DNA from: AG25 sp035517615 | Lineage (GTDB): Bacteria > Gemmatimonadota > Gemmatimonadetes > Gemmatimonadales > GWC2-71-9 | NCBI GenBank assembly: GCA_035517615.1 | Contig: DATIYM010000007.1 | Location: 186,001-250,000 of the forward strand | Reading direction: 5' to 3' | Length of the DNA: 64,000 bases | Shown: positions 52,276 to 60,395 of the stretch, piece by piece | Layout of the letters: every line of letters starts with the position of its first letter | Numbering within the stretch: the first letter of the stretch is position 1 | The notes under the pieces: model-generated | Database searches by the model: none | The model's input: the letters and a program-made list of their open reading frames with translations, nothing else | Told to the model about the DNA's origin: nothing | Program-made: the position numbers and the translations under genes

Positions 52276-52997
52276 TTCGATTTGAGAATCTGTGGAAGGC
52301 CTTCGGCTCGAAGCAGGTCCTGGCGGGGCTCACGCTCGACGTACCGGATGGGGAAACGACGGTGCTCATGGGCTATTCCGGTTCCGGAAAGAGTGTCGCG
52401 CTGAAGCATATCGTCGGATTGCTCGACCCCGATCAGGGTGACGTGTTCGTGGACGACCGAGCCGTATCCACGCTCGACCGGGAGGGATTGAATGCGCTGC
52501 GCCGTGAGATCGGGTATGTGTTTCAGGCCGCCGCGCTGTTCGATTCCATGACGGTTGGCGAAAATGTCGCGCTGGGATTGCGCCGCCGCAGTCTCGACGA
52601 GCCGGAGATCCAGAATCGTGTCGAGGAAGCGCTCGCGCTCGTGGACCTGACCGGGGCGGAGGAGAGCGACCCCGCTGAGCTGTCCGGGGGCATGCGCAAG
52701 CGGGTCGGCATCGCGCGCGCGATCGCGCTCCGTCCCCGCTACATCCTCTATGACGAGCCGACGACCGGACTCGATCCGGTGACCTCGTCGCTGATCGACC
52801 GTCTCATGGTCCGCGCACGCGAGCGGCTGGGCGCCACGAGCATCGTCGTGACCCATGACCTGCGCAGCGCGTTTACGGTCGGCGACCGGATCGCGATGCT
52901 GTACGAAGGCCGGATCCGCCAGGTCGGCACGGTCGACGAAATCCGGGAGACCACGGATCCGATCGTGCGGCAGTTCGTGGACGGACGGGCCGCATGA
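52272..52997 (+). CDS. mlaF: MlaF-type ABC transporter ATPase
   Basis: A 241-residue ATP-binding subunit. Walker A is GYSGSGKS (about 34-41). The Q-loop is GYVFQAAALFDSMTVGENV, the signature motif LSGGMRKRVGIARAIA is the MlaF-type variant (SGGM instead of SGGQ), Walker B is YILYDEPTTGLDP and the switch His is in VVTHD. GTG 52272 overlaps the mlaE stop; an upstream frame inside mlaE is not part of the protein. It is coupled to mlaD by ATGA. Confidence 0.95.
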   Translation: MIRFENLWKAFGSKQVLAGLTLDVPDGETTVLMGYSGSGKSVALKHIVGLLDPDQGDVFVDDRAVSTLDREGLNALRREIGYVFQAAALFDSMTVGENVALGLRRRSLDEPEIQNRVEEALALVDLTGAEESDPAELSGGMRKRVGIARAIALRPRYILYDEPTTGLDPVTSSLIDRLMVRARERLGATSIVVTHDLRSAFTVGDRIAMLYEGRIRQVGTVDEIRETTDPIVRQFVDGRAA

Positions 52998-54001
52998 AGC
53001 GCGAGAACGAGTTCGCGGTCGGCGTCGTCGTGATCGTCGCGCTCGCGGTCGTCGTGATTGGCGCACTGTGGCTCTCGGGAACCCATCTCGGCCGAACGGA
53101 ATCGGTGCACACGGCGCGGTTCCGAACGGTGGGCGGGCTCGGGGCGGGTGCGCCGGTGGTGTTGCGCGGCGTCCGCGTGGGCCAGGTGCAGGCCATCCGG
53201 CTCGCCACGGGGTCGTGGGTGGAAGCGGACCTCAAGATCTATAGCGGGATCACGCTCCCCTCGCAGCCCGCCGTCATTGCCGCCTCGGCCTCGCTGTTCG
53301 GCGAATGGGCCGCGACGCTCGTTCCGCTCGATCAGCTCCCGGACGATCCAAACATTCGTCAGGCGATCGCGGAGGCGCAGGCGGCGGGCGGCGGGAAATG
53401 GCCCGGCGCCACGCTCCCCGATATTGGCCAGCTCACCGCTCAGGCGAGCCGGATCGCGACCGACATCGGGACGGTGGCCAATCGCGTCCAATCGGCCTTC
53501 GATTCCGAGGCGGTGCTCGAGTTACGGCGCTCGATACGCGACTTTGGCTCGATCGCCGATCGGCTCCTGCGGGTCACGGACGAGGAAGCGCAGGTGTTCG
53601 GAGAAGTCGGCGCCAACCTCCGCCAGGGCTCGGACCAGCTGACGCGGGCGGCCCGGAACCTGTCGACCACCGTCGGCCGGGTGGATTCGGCGACCAACCA
53701 GGGGCAGCTCGCGACCATTCTCAACAACTCGCAGACGGCCAGCCAGAACGTGCAGGAAGCGTCGCAAAATCTCCGCGACCTGATGGAGACGGCGCACAAG
53801 AATCAGGAGAGTCTCGTCCGCGTGCTCGTGAACGCGGACACGATCATGGCGCGCATCGCGAACCGGTCGGGCACGCTCGGCATGCTGATCTCCGACTCCA
53901 CGCTATACCGGGAAACCGCACTGACCATGGTCCAGCTGCGGCAGCTCCTCGCGGACATTCAGGCGAATCCGCGCAAGTATTTCACATTCAGCGTCTTCTG
54001 A
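52994..54001 (+). CDS. mlaD: MlaD / MCE-domain protein
   Basis: A 335-residue substrate-binding component anchored by one helix (about residues 8-28). The MCE domain follows: VHTARFRTVGGLGAGAPVVLRGVRVGQVQAI and WVEADLKIYSGITLP (both given in part of the conserved core). From about residue 130 the chain is helical, with heptad-like stretches (SQNVQEASQNLRDLMETAHK) resembling the long coiled-coil of Pqi/Yeb-type or Mce proteins. That would form a tunnel or needle toward the outer membrane. It is the last transporter gene; the Nudix gene starts directly after its stop. Confidence 0.92.
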   Translation: MKRENEFAVGVVVIVALAVVVIGALWLSGTHLGRTESVHTARFRTVGGLGAGAPVVLRGVRVGQVQAIRLATGSWVEADLKIYSGITLPSQPAVIAASASLFGEWAATLVPLDQLPDDPNIRQAIAEAQAAGGGKWPGATLPDIGQLTAQASRIATDIGTVANRVQSAFDSEAVLELRRSIRDFGSIADRLLRVTDEEAQVFGEVGANLRQGSDQLTRAARNLSTTVGRVDSATNQGQLATILNNSQTASQNVQEASQNLRDLMETAHKNQESLVRVLVNADTIMARIANRSGTLGMLISDSTLYRETALTMVQLRQLLADIQANPRKYFTFSVF

Positions 54002-54481
54002 GTGGCAACCGTGGGCGAACGGGGGGGAGGACCGAGGCGGGCGGAGCGGGAGACGAGCGCCGGTGGCGTGGTGTATCGCCGCGCCGGGCCCGCGGATCTG
54101 CACTTCCTGCTGATCCGCGATTCCTACCAGAATTGGGGATTTCCGAAAGGCCACCTCGAGGCGGGCGAGCCGCCGGCGGACGCCGCGCGCCGGGAAATTG
54201 CCGAGGAAACGGGATTGTCCGACCTCATGCTGCACGGCCCGATTCAGATCATCGACTGGTATTTCCGGTTCCGCGGGCGCACCATCCACAAGTACTGTCA
54301 TTTCTTCCTGTTCGAATCTCCCCATGGAGATCCCGTTCCCCAGGTCGAAGAAGGCATCACCGACTGCGTGTGGCAGCCGCTCGACGACGCGCGGCGCACG
54401 ATTTCCTACGACAACGCCCGCGGCGTGCTGGAGCGCGCGGCGGATATGATCAAGGCGCTCGAACAGGAAAACGGGCAGTGA
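54002..54481 (+). CDS. Nudix hydrolase
   Basis: A 159-residue hydrolase of nucleoside-diphosphate-linked compounds. The Nudix box is complete: GHLEAGEPPADAARREIAEE followed by TGL, with the metal-binding REIAEE Glu residues. Preceding it is NWGFPKG, and later IIDWYFRFRGRTIHKYCHFF. This pattern is close to diadenosine-polyphosphate hydrolases of the MutT/Ap4A type, but the substrate is not fixed. The GTG start lies directly after the mlaD stop (TGAGTG) and the stop overlaps the regulator start. Confidence 0.9.
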   Translation: MATVGERGGGPRRAERETSAGGVVYRRAGPADLHFLLIRDSYQNWGFPKGHLEAGEPPADAARREIAEETGLSDLMLHGPIQIIDWYFRFRGRTIHKYCHFFLFESPHGDPVPQVEEGITDCVWQPLDDARRTISYDNARGVLERAADMIKALEQENGQ

Positions 54482-55272
54482 GCCGCGCGCCGGGAACGGA
54501 AGGCGCGCGGCCGATCGTCGCCATGTTTCACCCGCGACGCGAAGCCCGTCGCGCGGTGCAGCGCGGCTACCCGCGTGCGACCGGAGCGGTGCGCCTGTGC
54601 CGGGGCGTCACGCATATCGAGCGGCTCCTCGCCCAGCGGCTCGTGGACGCCGTGGTACTCGACATCAAAGCCGTACCGGACGCGATCGCGCTGGCGGCGC
54701 GGTTCCCCCGTATTCCGATGTTCGCACTCTCCGTGTTCCGGCCGGATGACGGGGCGCTCATGCTCGAATGCCGGCGCGCCGGCTTTGCGGGCGTGCTCGT
54801 GGAGGGTGTCGATACTGGCGTGGCCGGGCCGTGGATCGCGGCGCGCACGGCCCAGCGCGCGCGCAACGAAGCCCTGGCCGACGCGCCCGCGCTGCTCAGG
54901 CTGCAGGATCGCGTACAGATCGCCGCATGGGAGGAGATCCTGAGCCGCGTCGCCGCGCCGACCACCACGGCGGAGATCGCCCGGGCGCTGGGAGTCACGC
55001 GAGAGCATCTGTCGCGCGAATTCGCGGCTGGCGGGGCTCCCAATTTGAAGCGCGTGATCGATCTCACGCGCCTTGCCTGCGCGGCAGACCTGCTCGGGAA
55101 TCCAGGGTACAGCGTGCGCGCGGTCGTTCGGATCCTCGGCTATGCCTCGGCCGGTCACCTCGCCGCCGCTGCGCGGCGCCTCACGGGCGTGCCCTCCAGC
55201 ATGCTGCGCGAGCTCGGGCCCAGAGGCGTGCTGACGCGCTTCCTCGGAGGACGGACGCGCTCGCGTTACTGA
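54478..55272 (+). CDS. AraC-type HTH transcriptional regulator with receiver-like N-terminus
   Basis: A 264-residue protein. The N-terminal 120 residues alternate strands and helices like a degenerate receiver (IVAMFHPRREARRAV, DAVVLDIKAVPDAIALAARFP, MFALSVFRPDDGALM). The phospho-acceptor position reads VVLD, but the usual acidic pair is missing. The C-terminal domain has two HTH units: TTAEIARALGVTREHLSREF and YSVRAVVRILGYASAGHLAAAARRL, typical of AraC/XylS. GTG 54478 overlaps the Nudix stop (GTGA). Targets unknown. Confidence 0.75.
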   Translation: MSRAPGTEGARPIVAMFHPRREARRAVQRGYPRATGAVRLCRGVTHIERLLAQRLVDAVVLDIKAVPDAIALAARFPRIPMFALSVFRPDDGALMLECRRAGFAGVLVEGVDTGVAGPWIAARTAQRARNEALADAPALLRLQDRVQIAAWEEILSRVAAPTTTAEIARALGVTREHLSREFAAGGAPNLKRVIDLTRLACAADLLGNPGYSVRAVVRILGYASAGHLAAAARRLTGVPSSMLRELGPRGVLTRFLGGRTRSRY

Positions 55273-55402
55273 CCGTTGTGCCGGATGTAGCTCCCTGGAT
55301 ACAACATCGCTGCTCTGCCCCCGTCCCCCGGTGTTGAGCCGCCAATTCGTTGCCTGGTAAGACGGAAAGAGACGAAATTACCGGGTTGCGGTGGAGTCGC
55401 CA

Positions 55403-55418
55403 TGTGATATTTTTCACA
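55403..55418. promoter_or_regulatory. CRP/FNR-type operator at the atpA promoter
   Basis: TGTGA (55403-55407), TATTTT, TCACA (55414-55418): a perfect match to the CRP consensus TGTGA-N6-TCACA. The spacer TATTTT is also the only plausible -10, with TTGCGG (55386-55391) as -35 at 16 bases. A start point near 55420 leaves an 18-base leader before atpA. Binding over the -10 would repress. No Crp/Fnr gene is in the window. Confidence 0.6.
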
Positions 55419-55437
55419 ATCTCTCATCCCCAAACTC

Positions 55438-57069
55438 ATGGCCACTGATTCGATCCTACGCCCCGGCGAGCTGAAAGACATCCTCCTCAAGGAAATTCAG
55501 TCCGCGGATCTCGCCGAGCTCGATGTCCGTGAAGTCGGGACCGCGCTCGAAGTGAAAGACGGCATCGCCCGCGTCTACGGCCTCACCCAGGCGATGGCGA
55601 ACGAGATGCTCGAGTTCGTCTCCTCGGAGACGGGCGAGAAGATTACGGGGATGGCGCTGAACCTCGAGGAAGACAACATCGGCGCCGTCATCTTCGGCGA
55701 CTACCTCCAGCTCCGTGAAGGCGACGAGGTCCGCCGGACCGGACGCCTCCTCGAGGTCCCGGTCGGCCCCGCGATGGTCGGCCGCGTCGTGGACGCGCTG
55801 GGACGGCCGGTGGACGGACGTGGACCGATCGCCTCCACGACGATGCGCAACGTTGACGTGCTCGCCCCCGGGATCATCCGCCGTCAACCCGTGAAGGAGC
55901 CGCTCCAGACGGGGATCAAGGCGATCGACTCCATGATCCCGATTGGGCGCGGTCAGCGCGAGCTGATCATCGGCGATCGCGTGACGGGCAAGACCGCGGT
56001 CGCGATCGATACCATCATCAATCAGCGCGGTACGGGCGTGATCTGCGTGTACGTCGCCGTGGGCCAGAAGAATTCCACGGTGGGGTCGGTAGTCGAGCGC
56101 CTCAAGGAGCACGGGGCGATGGACTACACGATCGTCGTGGTGGCGTCGGCCTCCGAGCCCGCTCCGATGCAGTTCATCGCCCCCTACGCCGGCTGTGCCA
56201 TGGGCGAGTACTTCATGTACGATGAGAAGAAGGCCGCACTCCTCGTGTATGACGACCTCTCCAAACAGGCGGCCGCCTATCGCCAGCTCTCGCTCGTGTT
56301 ACGCCGGCCACCCGGCCGTGAGGCGTACCCCGGTGACGTCTTCTATCTGCATAGCCGGCTGCTCGAACGGGCGGCCAAGCTGTCCGACGAAATGGGCGGC
56401 GGGTCGCTGACTGCGCTTCCGATTATCGAAACGCAGGCCGGCGATGTCTCGGCCTACATTCCGACGAACGTCATTTCGATCACGGACGGCCAGATTTTTC
56501 TCGAGACGGACCTGTTCTACTCGAACGTGCGCCCCGCCGTCAATGCGGGAATTTCGGTATCGCGGGTCGGTGGCAACGCGCAGATCAAGGCGATGAAGCA
56601 GGTGGCGGGCCGGCTGCGGCTCGACTTGGCGCAGTTCCGCGAGCTCGAGGCGTTCGCTCAGTTCGGCTCGGAGCTCGATGCCGCTACGCAGCGCCAGCTC
56701 GCGCGCGGCGCCAGGATCGTGGAGATTCTCAAGCAGCCGCAATACCAGCCGATGCCGGTGGAGCAGCAGGTCATGATCATCTTTGCGGTCACGAACGGGT
56801 TCCTGGATGACGTCCCCGTCGAAGCCATCCGCGGCTGGGAACAGGCCTTCCACACGTTCATGGCGGCGCAGCACAAGGAGATCGGCGAGGAGATCCGGAC
56901 CAAGAAGGCGCTCTCGGACGACCTTACCGCGCGCCTCAAGCGCGCCATCGAGGAGTGCAAGGCGCAGGCCGCGCCGGTCACGCCCGCCAATGCCGCCGAG
57001 CCCGAACCAGGGAAGCGCGCGGCGCCGTCAGCCGCGAAGCCCGAGCAGAAGGCGAAAGCCGCGCACTGA
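55438..57069 (+). CDS. atpA: F1F0 ATP synthase subunit alpha
   Basis: Non-catalytic nucleotide-binding subunit of F1. The 543-residue protein has VKDGIARVYGLTQAMANEMLEF near the start, Walker A GDRVTGKT (179-186; the usual form is GDRQTGKT), VVVASASEPAPMQ, ALLVYDDLSKQAAAYRQLSL and the signature PAVNAGISVSRVGG. The C-terminal 30 residues are an Ala/Lys/Pro-rich extension beyond the usual end. The ATG follows a CRP-like site. No a, c, b or delta subunit genes are upstream, so the F0 genes are elsewhere in the genome. Confidence 0.97.
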   Translation: MATDSILRPGELKDILLKEIQSADLAELDVREVGTALEVKDGIARVYGLTQAMANEMLEFVSSETGEKITGMALNLEEDNIGAVIFGDYLQLREGDEVRRTGRLLEVPVGPAMVGRVVDALGRPVDGRGPIASTTMRNVDVLAPGIIRRQPVKEPLQTGIKAIDSMIPIGRGQRELIIGDRVTGKTAVAIDTIINQRGTGVICVYVAVGQKNSTVGSVVERLKEHGAMDYTIVVVASASEPAPMQFIAPYAGCAMGEYFMYDEKKAALLVYDDLSKQAAAYRQLSLVLRRPPGREAYPGDVFYLHSRLLERAAKLSDEMGGGSLTALPIIETQAGDVSAYIPTNVISITDGQIFLETDLFYSNVRPAVNAGISVSRVGGNAQIKAMKQVAGRLRLDLAQFRELEAFAQFGSELDAATQRQLARGARIVEILKQPQYQPMPVEQQVMIIFAVTNGFLDDVPVEAIRGWEQAFHTFMAAQHKEIGEEIRTKKALSDDLTARLKRAIEECKAQAAPVTPANAAEPEPGKRAAPSAAKPEQKAKAAH

Positions 57070-57070
57070 C

Positions 57071-57949
57071 ATGGCCAAGCCCCGCGAGCTGAAGCGCCGG
57101 ATTCGGTCGGTCCAGAGCACGCGCAAGATCACGAAGACGATGGAGCTCGTGGCCACGTCGAAGTTGAAGCGTGCCCAGGACCGCGTGTTCGCGGCCCGCC
57201 CGTATGCGGCCGCCCTGGCGGAAGTGATCGGGGACCTGTATTCCCCGGCGCTCGCCGAGCGGTTTCCGTTGCTGCGCCAGCCGGGAGCGCACGGGGCCCG
57301 GAAAGTGGCGCTCGTGCTGGTGACGGCCAATCGTGGGCTGGCCGGGGCATTCAACGCTAATCTCATCCGCGAGGCGAGACACCGGTTGGATGCGCTCGAA
57401 CGCGAGGGCGCGGCCGTGGATCTCCACATCATCGGGCGCAAGGGGGTGGGCTTCTTTCGCCACACCAGGCGCGCGATCGCGTCGCAGCGGACCGACGTCG
57501 GCGAAAATCCGAAGGCCGCCCAGGCAAGCGAAATTGTGGGGCCGCTCGTGCAGGCGTTCGAAGCCGGCGGGCTCGACGCCGTCGAGGTCGTGCACGCGCA
57601 ATTCAAGAGCGCCCTCTCGACGCCGCCGACCGTGCTGCGCATTCTGCCGGTCACGCCGCCCGAGACGGGCGGGGGCAAGCGCGAACAGGCGGACTACATC
57701 CTGCGCCCGTCTGCCGAGGCGATTCTCGAACGGCTGCTCCCGCTGTATGTCGAGAATCAGATGTTCCGCGCGCTGGTCGAGACCGCGGCTGCATTCTACG
57801 GCTCGCAGCGTACTGCGATGAAGAACGCGACAGATAACGCTGGTGACCTGCTCAATCTGCTGAACCGCACCTACAATCGAGCCCGCCAAGCCCAGATCAC
57901 CCAGGAGCTCGCCGAGATCGTCGGCGGGGCGGAAGCGCTGCAAGGCTAG
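57071..57949 (+). CDS. atpG: F1F0 ATP synthase subunit gamma
   Basis: The rotating central stalk of F1. The 292-residue protein begins ELKRRIRSVQSTRKITKTMELVATSKLKRAQ, the conserved N-terminal coiled-coil helix (given here in part: RKITKTMELVATSKLKRAQ). VTANRGLAGAFNANLIR is the Rossmann-like core, and the C-terminal helix carries MKNATDNAGDLLNLLNRTYN and RQAQITQELAEIVGGAEAL, the family signature. ATG 57071 lies one base after the atpA stop. Order alpha-gamma-beta-epsilon is standard. Confidence 0.97.
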   Translation: MAKPRELKRRIRSVQSTRKITKTMELVATSKLKRAQDRVFAARPYAAALAEVIGDLYSPALAERFPLLRQPGAHGARKVALVLVTANRGLAGAFNANLIREARHRLDALEREGAAVDLHIIGRKGVGFFRHTRRAIASQRTDVGENPKAAQASEIVGPLVQAFEAGGLDAVEVVHAQFKSALSTPPTVLRILPVTPPETGGGKREQADYILRPSAEAILERLLPLYVENQMFRALVETAAAFYGSQRTAMKNATDNAGDLLNLLNRTYNRARQAQITQELAEIVGGAEALQG

Positions 57950-57967
57950 CCTCATACTGAGGACTTC

Positions 57968-59434
57968 ATGGCGACAACAACGAAGGGCATCCCGAAGCAG
58001 GCACCCGGTGAGGCGAAGGCCAAAAACATCGGCCGCGTCGTGCAGGTCATCGGGCCCGTAATGGACGTGGAATTCGAGCCCGAACGCCTGCCGGAAATCT
58101 ATAACGCGCTCCGCATCGATTCCGAAAGCGATGGCGGAGCCCCGGTGCACCTGACGGTGGAGGTCGAGCAGCACATCGGTCGGAATCAGGTACGGGCCGT
58201 CGCGATGAGCTCGACGGCTGGCGTTGTGCGCGGCATGGACGCCGTGGATACCGGCGCAGCGATCTCGGTCCCCGTCGGCAAGCCGGCGTTGGGGCGCATT
58301 CTCAACGTCCTGGGCGAACCGGTCGATGAAGGCGATCCGATTCCGCCCGACGCCGAGCGCTGGTCGATTCATCGGCCACCGCCCGAGTTCGTCGACCTCG
58401 AGCCGACGACCGAGGTTTTTGAAACCGGCATCAAGGTCGTCGACCTGCTGGCGCCGTTCGTGAAGGGTGGCAAGATCGGCCTGTTCGGCGGCGCTGGTGT
58501 GGGCAAGACGGTCATCATCATGGAGCTGATCCACAACGTCGCCATGGGCCACGGTGGCCGCTCCGTGTTCTGTGGCGTAGGCGAGCGCACGCGGGAAGGC
58601 AACGACCTCTATCTGGAAATGAAAGAGGGTGGGGTGCTCGATTCGTGCGCCCTGATCTACGGGCAGATGAACGAGCCGCCGGGCGCGCGCCTGCGCGTGG
58701 GCCTTTCTGGACTGACGGTCGCGGAATACTTCCGCGACGTGGAAGGCCAGGACGTGCTGGTGTTCATCGACAACATCTTCCGCTTCACGCAAGCCGGGTC
58801 GGAGGTATCCGCATTACTCGGCCGTATGCCGTCCGCAGTAGGATACCAGCCGACGCTCGCCACCGAGATGGGGGAGCTCCAGGAGCGCATCACGTCTACC
58901 AAGAAAGGCTCCATCACGTCGGTGCAGGCCATCTACGTTCCCGCCGACGATCTCACCGATCCCGCGCCGGCGACCGCATTCTCCCACCTCGACGCGACCG
59001 TCGTGTTGTCGCGCCAGATCGTCGAGCTCGGCATCTATCCCGCCGTCGATCCCCTCGCGTCGTCGAGCCGGATTCTCGATGCCCAGTATGTGGGCGACCG
59101 GCACTACAAGGTCGCGGTCGAGGTGCAGCGCACACTACAGCGCTACAAGGATCTCCAGGACATCATCGCGATTCTCGGGATGGACGAGTTGTCGGAAGAA
59201 GACAAGCGCGTCGTCGGTCGGGCCCGCCGGATCCAGCGGTTCCTGTCGCAGCCATTCCACGTCGCGGCGCAATTCACCGGCATCGAGGGGAAGTACGTGA
59301 AGCTCGAGGACACGATCGCCTCGTTCGAGCGCGTCGTGGCGGGCGAGTTCGATCAGCTGCCGGAGCAGGCGTTCTACATGGTCGGCGCGATCGACGAGGC
59401 CGTGGCACAGGCCGAGCGGCTGGCGAAGGGTTGA
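57968..59434 (+). CDS. atpD: F1F0 ATP synthase subunit beta
   Basis: The catalytic subunit of F1. The 488-residue protein has Walker A GGAGVGKT (174-181), GERTREGNDLYLEMKE with the catalytic Glu (GER), the DELSEED-type lever sequence DELSEEDKRVVGRARRI and RFTQAGSEVSALLGRMPSAVGYQPTL (in part RFTQAGSEVSALLG). PAVDPLASSSR is the family signature. An N-terminal extension of about 15 residues is unusual but minor. It is followed by atpC after 4 bases. Confidence 0.98.
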   Translation: MATTTKGIPKQAPGEAKAKNIGRVVQVIGPVMDVEFEPERLPEIYNALRIDSESDGGAPVHLTVEVEQHIGRNQVRAVAMSSTAGVVRGMDAVDTGAAISVPVGKPALGRILNVLGEPVDEGDPIPPDAERWSIHRPPPEFVDLEPTTEVFETGIKVVDLLAPFVKGGKIGLFGGAGVGKTVIIMELIHNVAMGHGGRSVFCGVGERTREGNDLYLEMKEGGVLDSCALIYGQMNEPPGARLRVGLSGLTVAEYFRDVEGQDVLVFIDNIFRFTQAGSEVSALLGRMPSAVGYQPTLATEMGELQERITSTKKGSITSVQAIYVPADDLTDPAPATAFSHLDATVVLSRQIVELGIYPAVDPLASSSRILDAQYVGDRHYKVAVEVQRTLQRYKDLQDIIAILGMDELSEEDKRVVGRARRIQRFLSQPFHVAAQFTGIEGKYVKLEDTIASFERVVAGEFDQLPEQAFYMVGAIDEAVAQAERLAKG

Positions 59435-59438
59435 GCGC

Positions 59439-59780
59439 ATGCGCGTAACCGTCATTTCGCCTGAGCGCTCGCTGTTCGACGGCGAAGCCCAATCCGTGGT
59501 CGCACCGGCATTCGACGGATTCGTCGGCATCTTGCCGCAGCACGCGCCGTTTCTCACCCTGCTCGGATCAGGCGTCCTCACGATCGAGGGAGCCAAGAGC
59601 GGCGACGGCGTCGTGGGCACACAAGCGTTCCACGTCTCGGGAGGGTTCCTGCAGGTGCGCGGGGATCATGTGCGCGCCGTCGCAGATCGTGGCGAGCCCG
59701 CGCGACCCGGGGAGGGGGACCAGGGGACGGGCGGGGGTGCGGGAAGTGGAGCGGGCGGGCACGCCTCGCGCAGGTCGTAG
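59439..59780 (+). CDS. atpC: F1F0 ATP synthase subunit epsilon, lacking the C-terminal helical domain
   Basis: Couples gamma to the c-ring and in many bacteria inhibits ATP hydrolysis. The 113-residue product has the complete N-terminal beta-sandwich: RVTVISPERSLFDGEAQSVV, GFVGILPQHAPFLTLLGSG and FHVSGGFLQVRGDHVRAVAD. Typical epsilon subunits continue with two alpha helices (residues about 90-135), which are absent here. Instead comes a Gly-rich, low-complexity tail (TGGGAGSGAGGHASRRS). No frame around it restores the helices, so it is a natural truncation or an old deletion. Confidence 0.9.
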   Translation: MRVTVISPERSLFDGEAQSVVAPAFDGFVGILPQHAPFLTLLGSGVLTIEGAKSGDGVVGTQAFHVSGGFLQVRGDHVRAVADRGEPARPGEGDQGTGGGAGSGAGGHASRRS

Positions 59781-59801
59781 CGCCAAAACGGCACTTCGGG
59801 T

Positions 59802-59832
59802 CGGCCCGTTCCTTTCACGAGGGAACGGGCCG
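59802..59832. terminator. Perfect 11-base hairpin after the atp genes
   Basis: CGGCCCGTTCC (59802-59812), 9-base loop, GGAACGGGCCG (59822-59832). No T-run follows (CATCGTTT), so termination would have to be assisted, or the stem serves to protect the mRNA 3' end. Confidence 0.55.
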
Positions 59833-59893
59833 CATCGTTTGCGGGTACCTGTGCAACGCGTTGTTCGTTCTCCGCTTTCCGAGGAGCCGGGTC

Positions 59894-60323
59894 ATGCCTC
59901 GTTACCTGGGGTGGGTGGTGGTGGCAGGGATGGTGGTGGGTACGACGGTAGCTCGGGCGCAGTCCACGGGAATGCCGTCATTTAACGCGCCGTACCGAGC
60001 ATTCGAGCATTCGGAGTTCGGCGGTGACGTGAGCTCTCCCAACGGCACCGGGACCGGGATCGAAGGCTCGTAGCGGCGCCTCGAAAATGTTCGTGCCGGT
60101 GGGGCTCTCGCTCGGACGCCGGATCGACCTCAAAGGATCATCGGTCAGCATCGTGCCGTATGCACAGCCGACGGCGTTGCTCGTGGTGAACGGGAATACG
60201 AACCTCGATTTTACGATGGGGCTTGGCGCGGATGTGCGCGTAAGCCGTACCGCTGACCTGCGCCTGAGCGCCGGCATCGGCGACCTGCACGGGCTCTCGT
60301 TTGGCATCGTCTGGGTGCACTAG
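59894..60323 (+). pseudogene. Decayed outer-membrane protein gene, paralogue of the next gene
   Basis: The first 59 codons (ATG 59894 to TAG 60071-60073) encode a signal peptide (VVVAGMVVGTTVARAQ) and TGMPSFNAP, which matches PGMPVWNSP at the same place in the protein at 60396. After the stop, the frame shifts: from 60087 to 60323 it reads VPVGLSLGRRIDLKGSSVSI, LDFTMGLGADVRV and a barrel-like end (GLSFGIVWVH). The middle of the barrel (about 100 residues compared with the paralogue) is missing and the two parts are in different frames. The remnant has normal codon bias, so the loss looks recent. A short secreted peptide from the first part cannot be excluded. Confidence 0.65.
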
Positions 60324-60326
60324 CCG

Positions 60327-60355
60327 TTGACTTGTCTCACAGGCGGCTCTAGCGT
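60327..60355 (+). promoter_or_regulatory. Candidate promoter of the beta-barrel gene
   Basis: -35 TTGACT (60327-60332), exact 17-base spacer, weak -10 TAGCGT (60350-60355). The start point would be near 60362, 34 bases before the ATG, with AGGAGGAG in the leader. Confidence 0.35.
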
Positions 60356-60395
60356 TGGCCCCCGGATCGCACCGGAATCGAGGAGGAGAGTGTTC

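Noticed and set aside
54478..54840. Genuine receiver domain in the AraC-type regulator
   Set aside because: The fold is suggested by alternating strands and helices, but the N-terminal acidic pair is missing, so phosphorylation should not be assumed.
56978..58792. A 604-codon open frame on the minus strand
   Set aside because: It is fully antisense to atpA end, atpG and atpD, has an Arg/His-rich composition without domains, and arises from the GC-rich third positions of the real genes.
59660..59780. Frameshift that truncates atpC
   Set aside because: Neither alternative frame downstream of VRAVAD encodes the expected two-helix domain, so I treat it as a genuine short epsilon; read errors remain possible and are listed in the finding.
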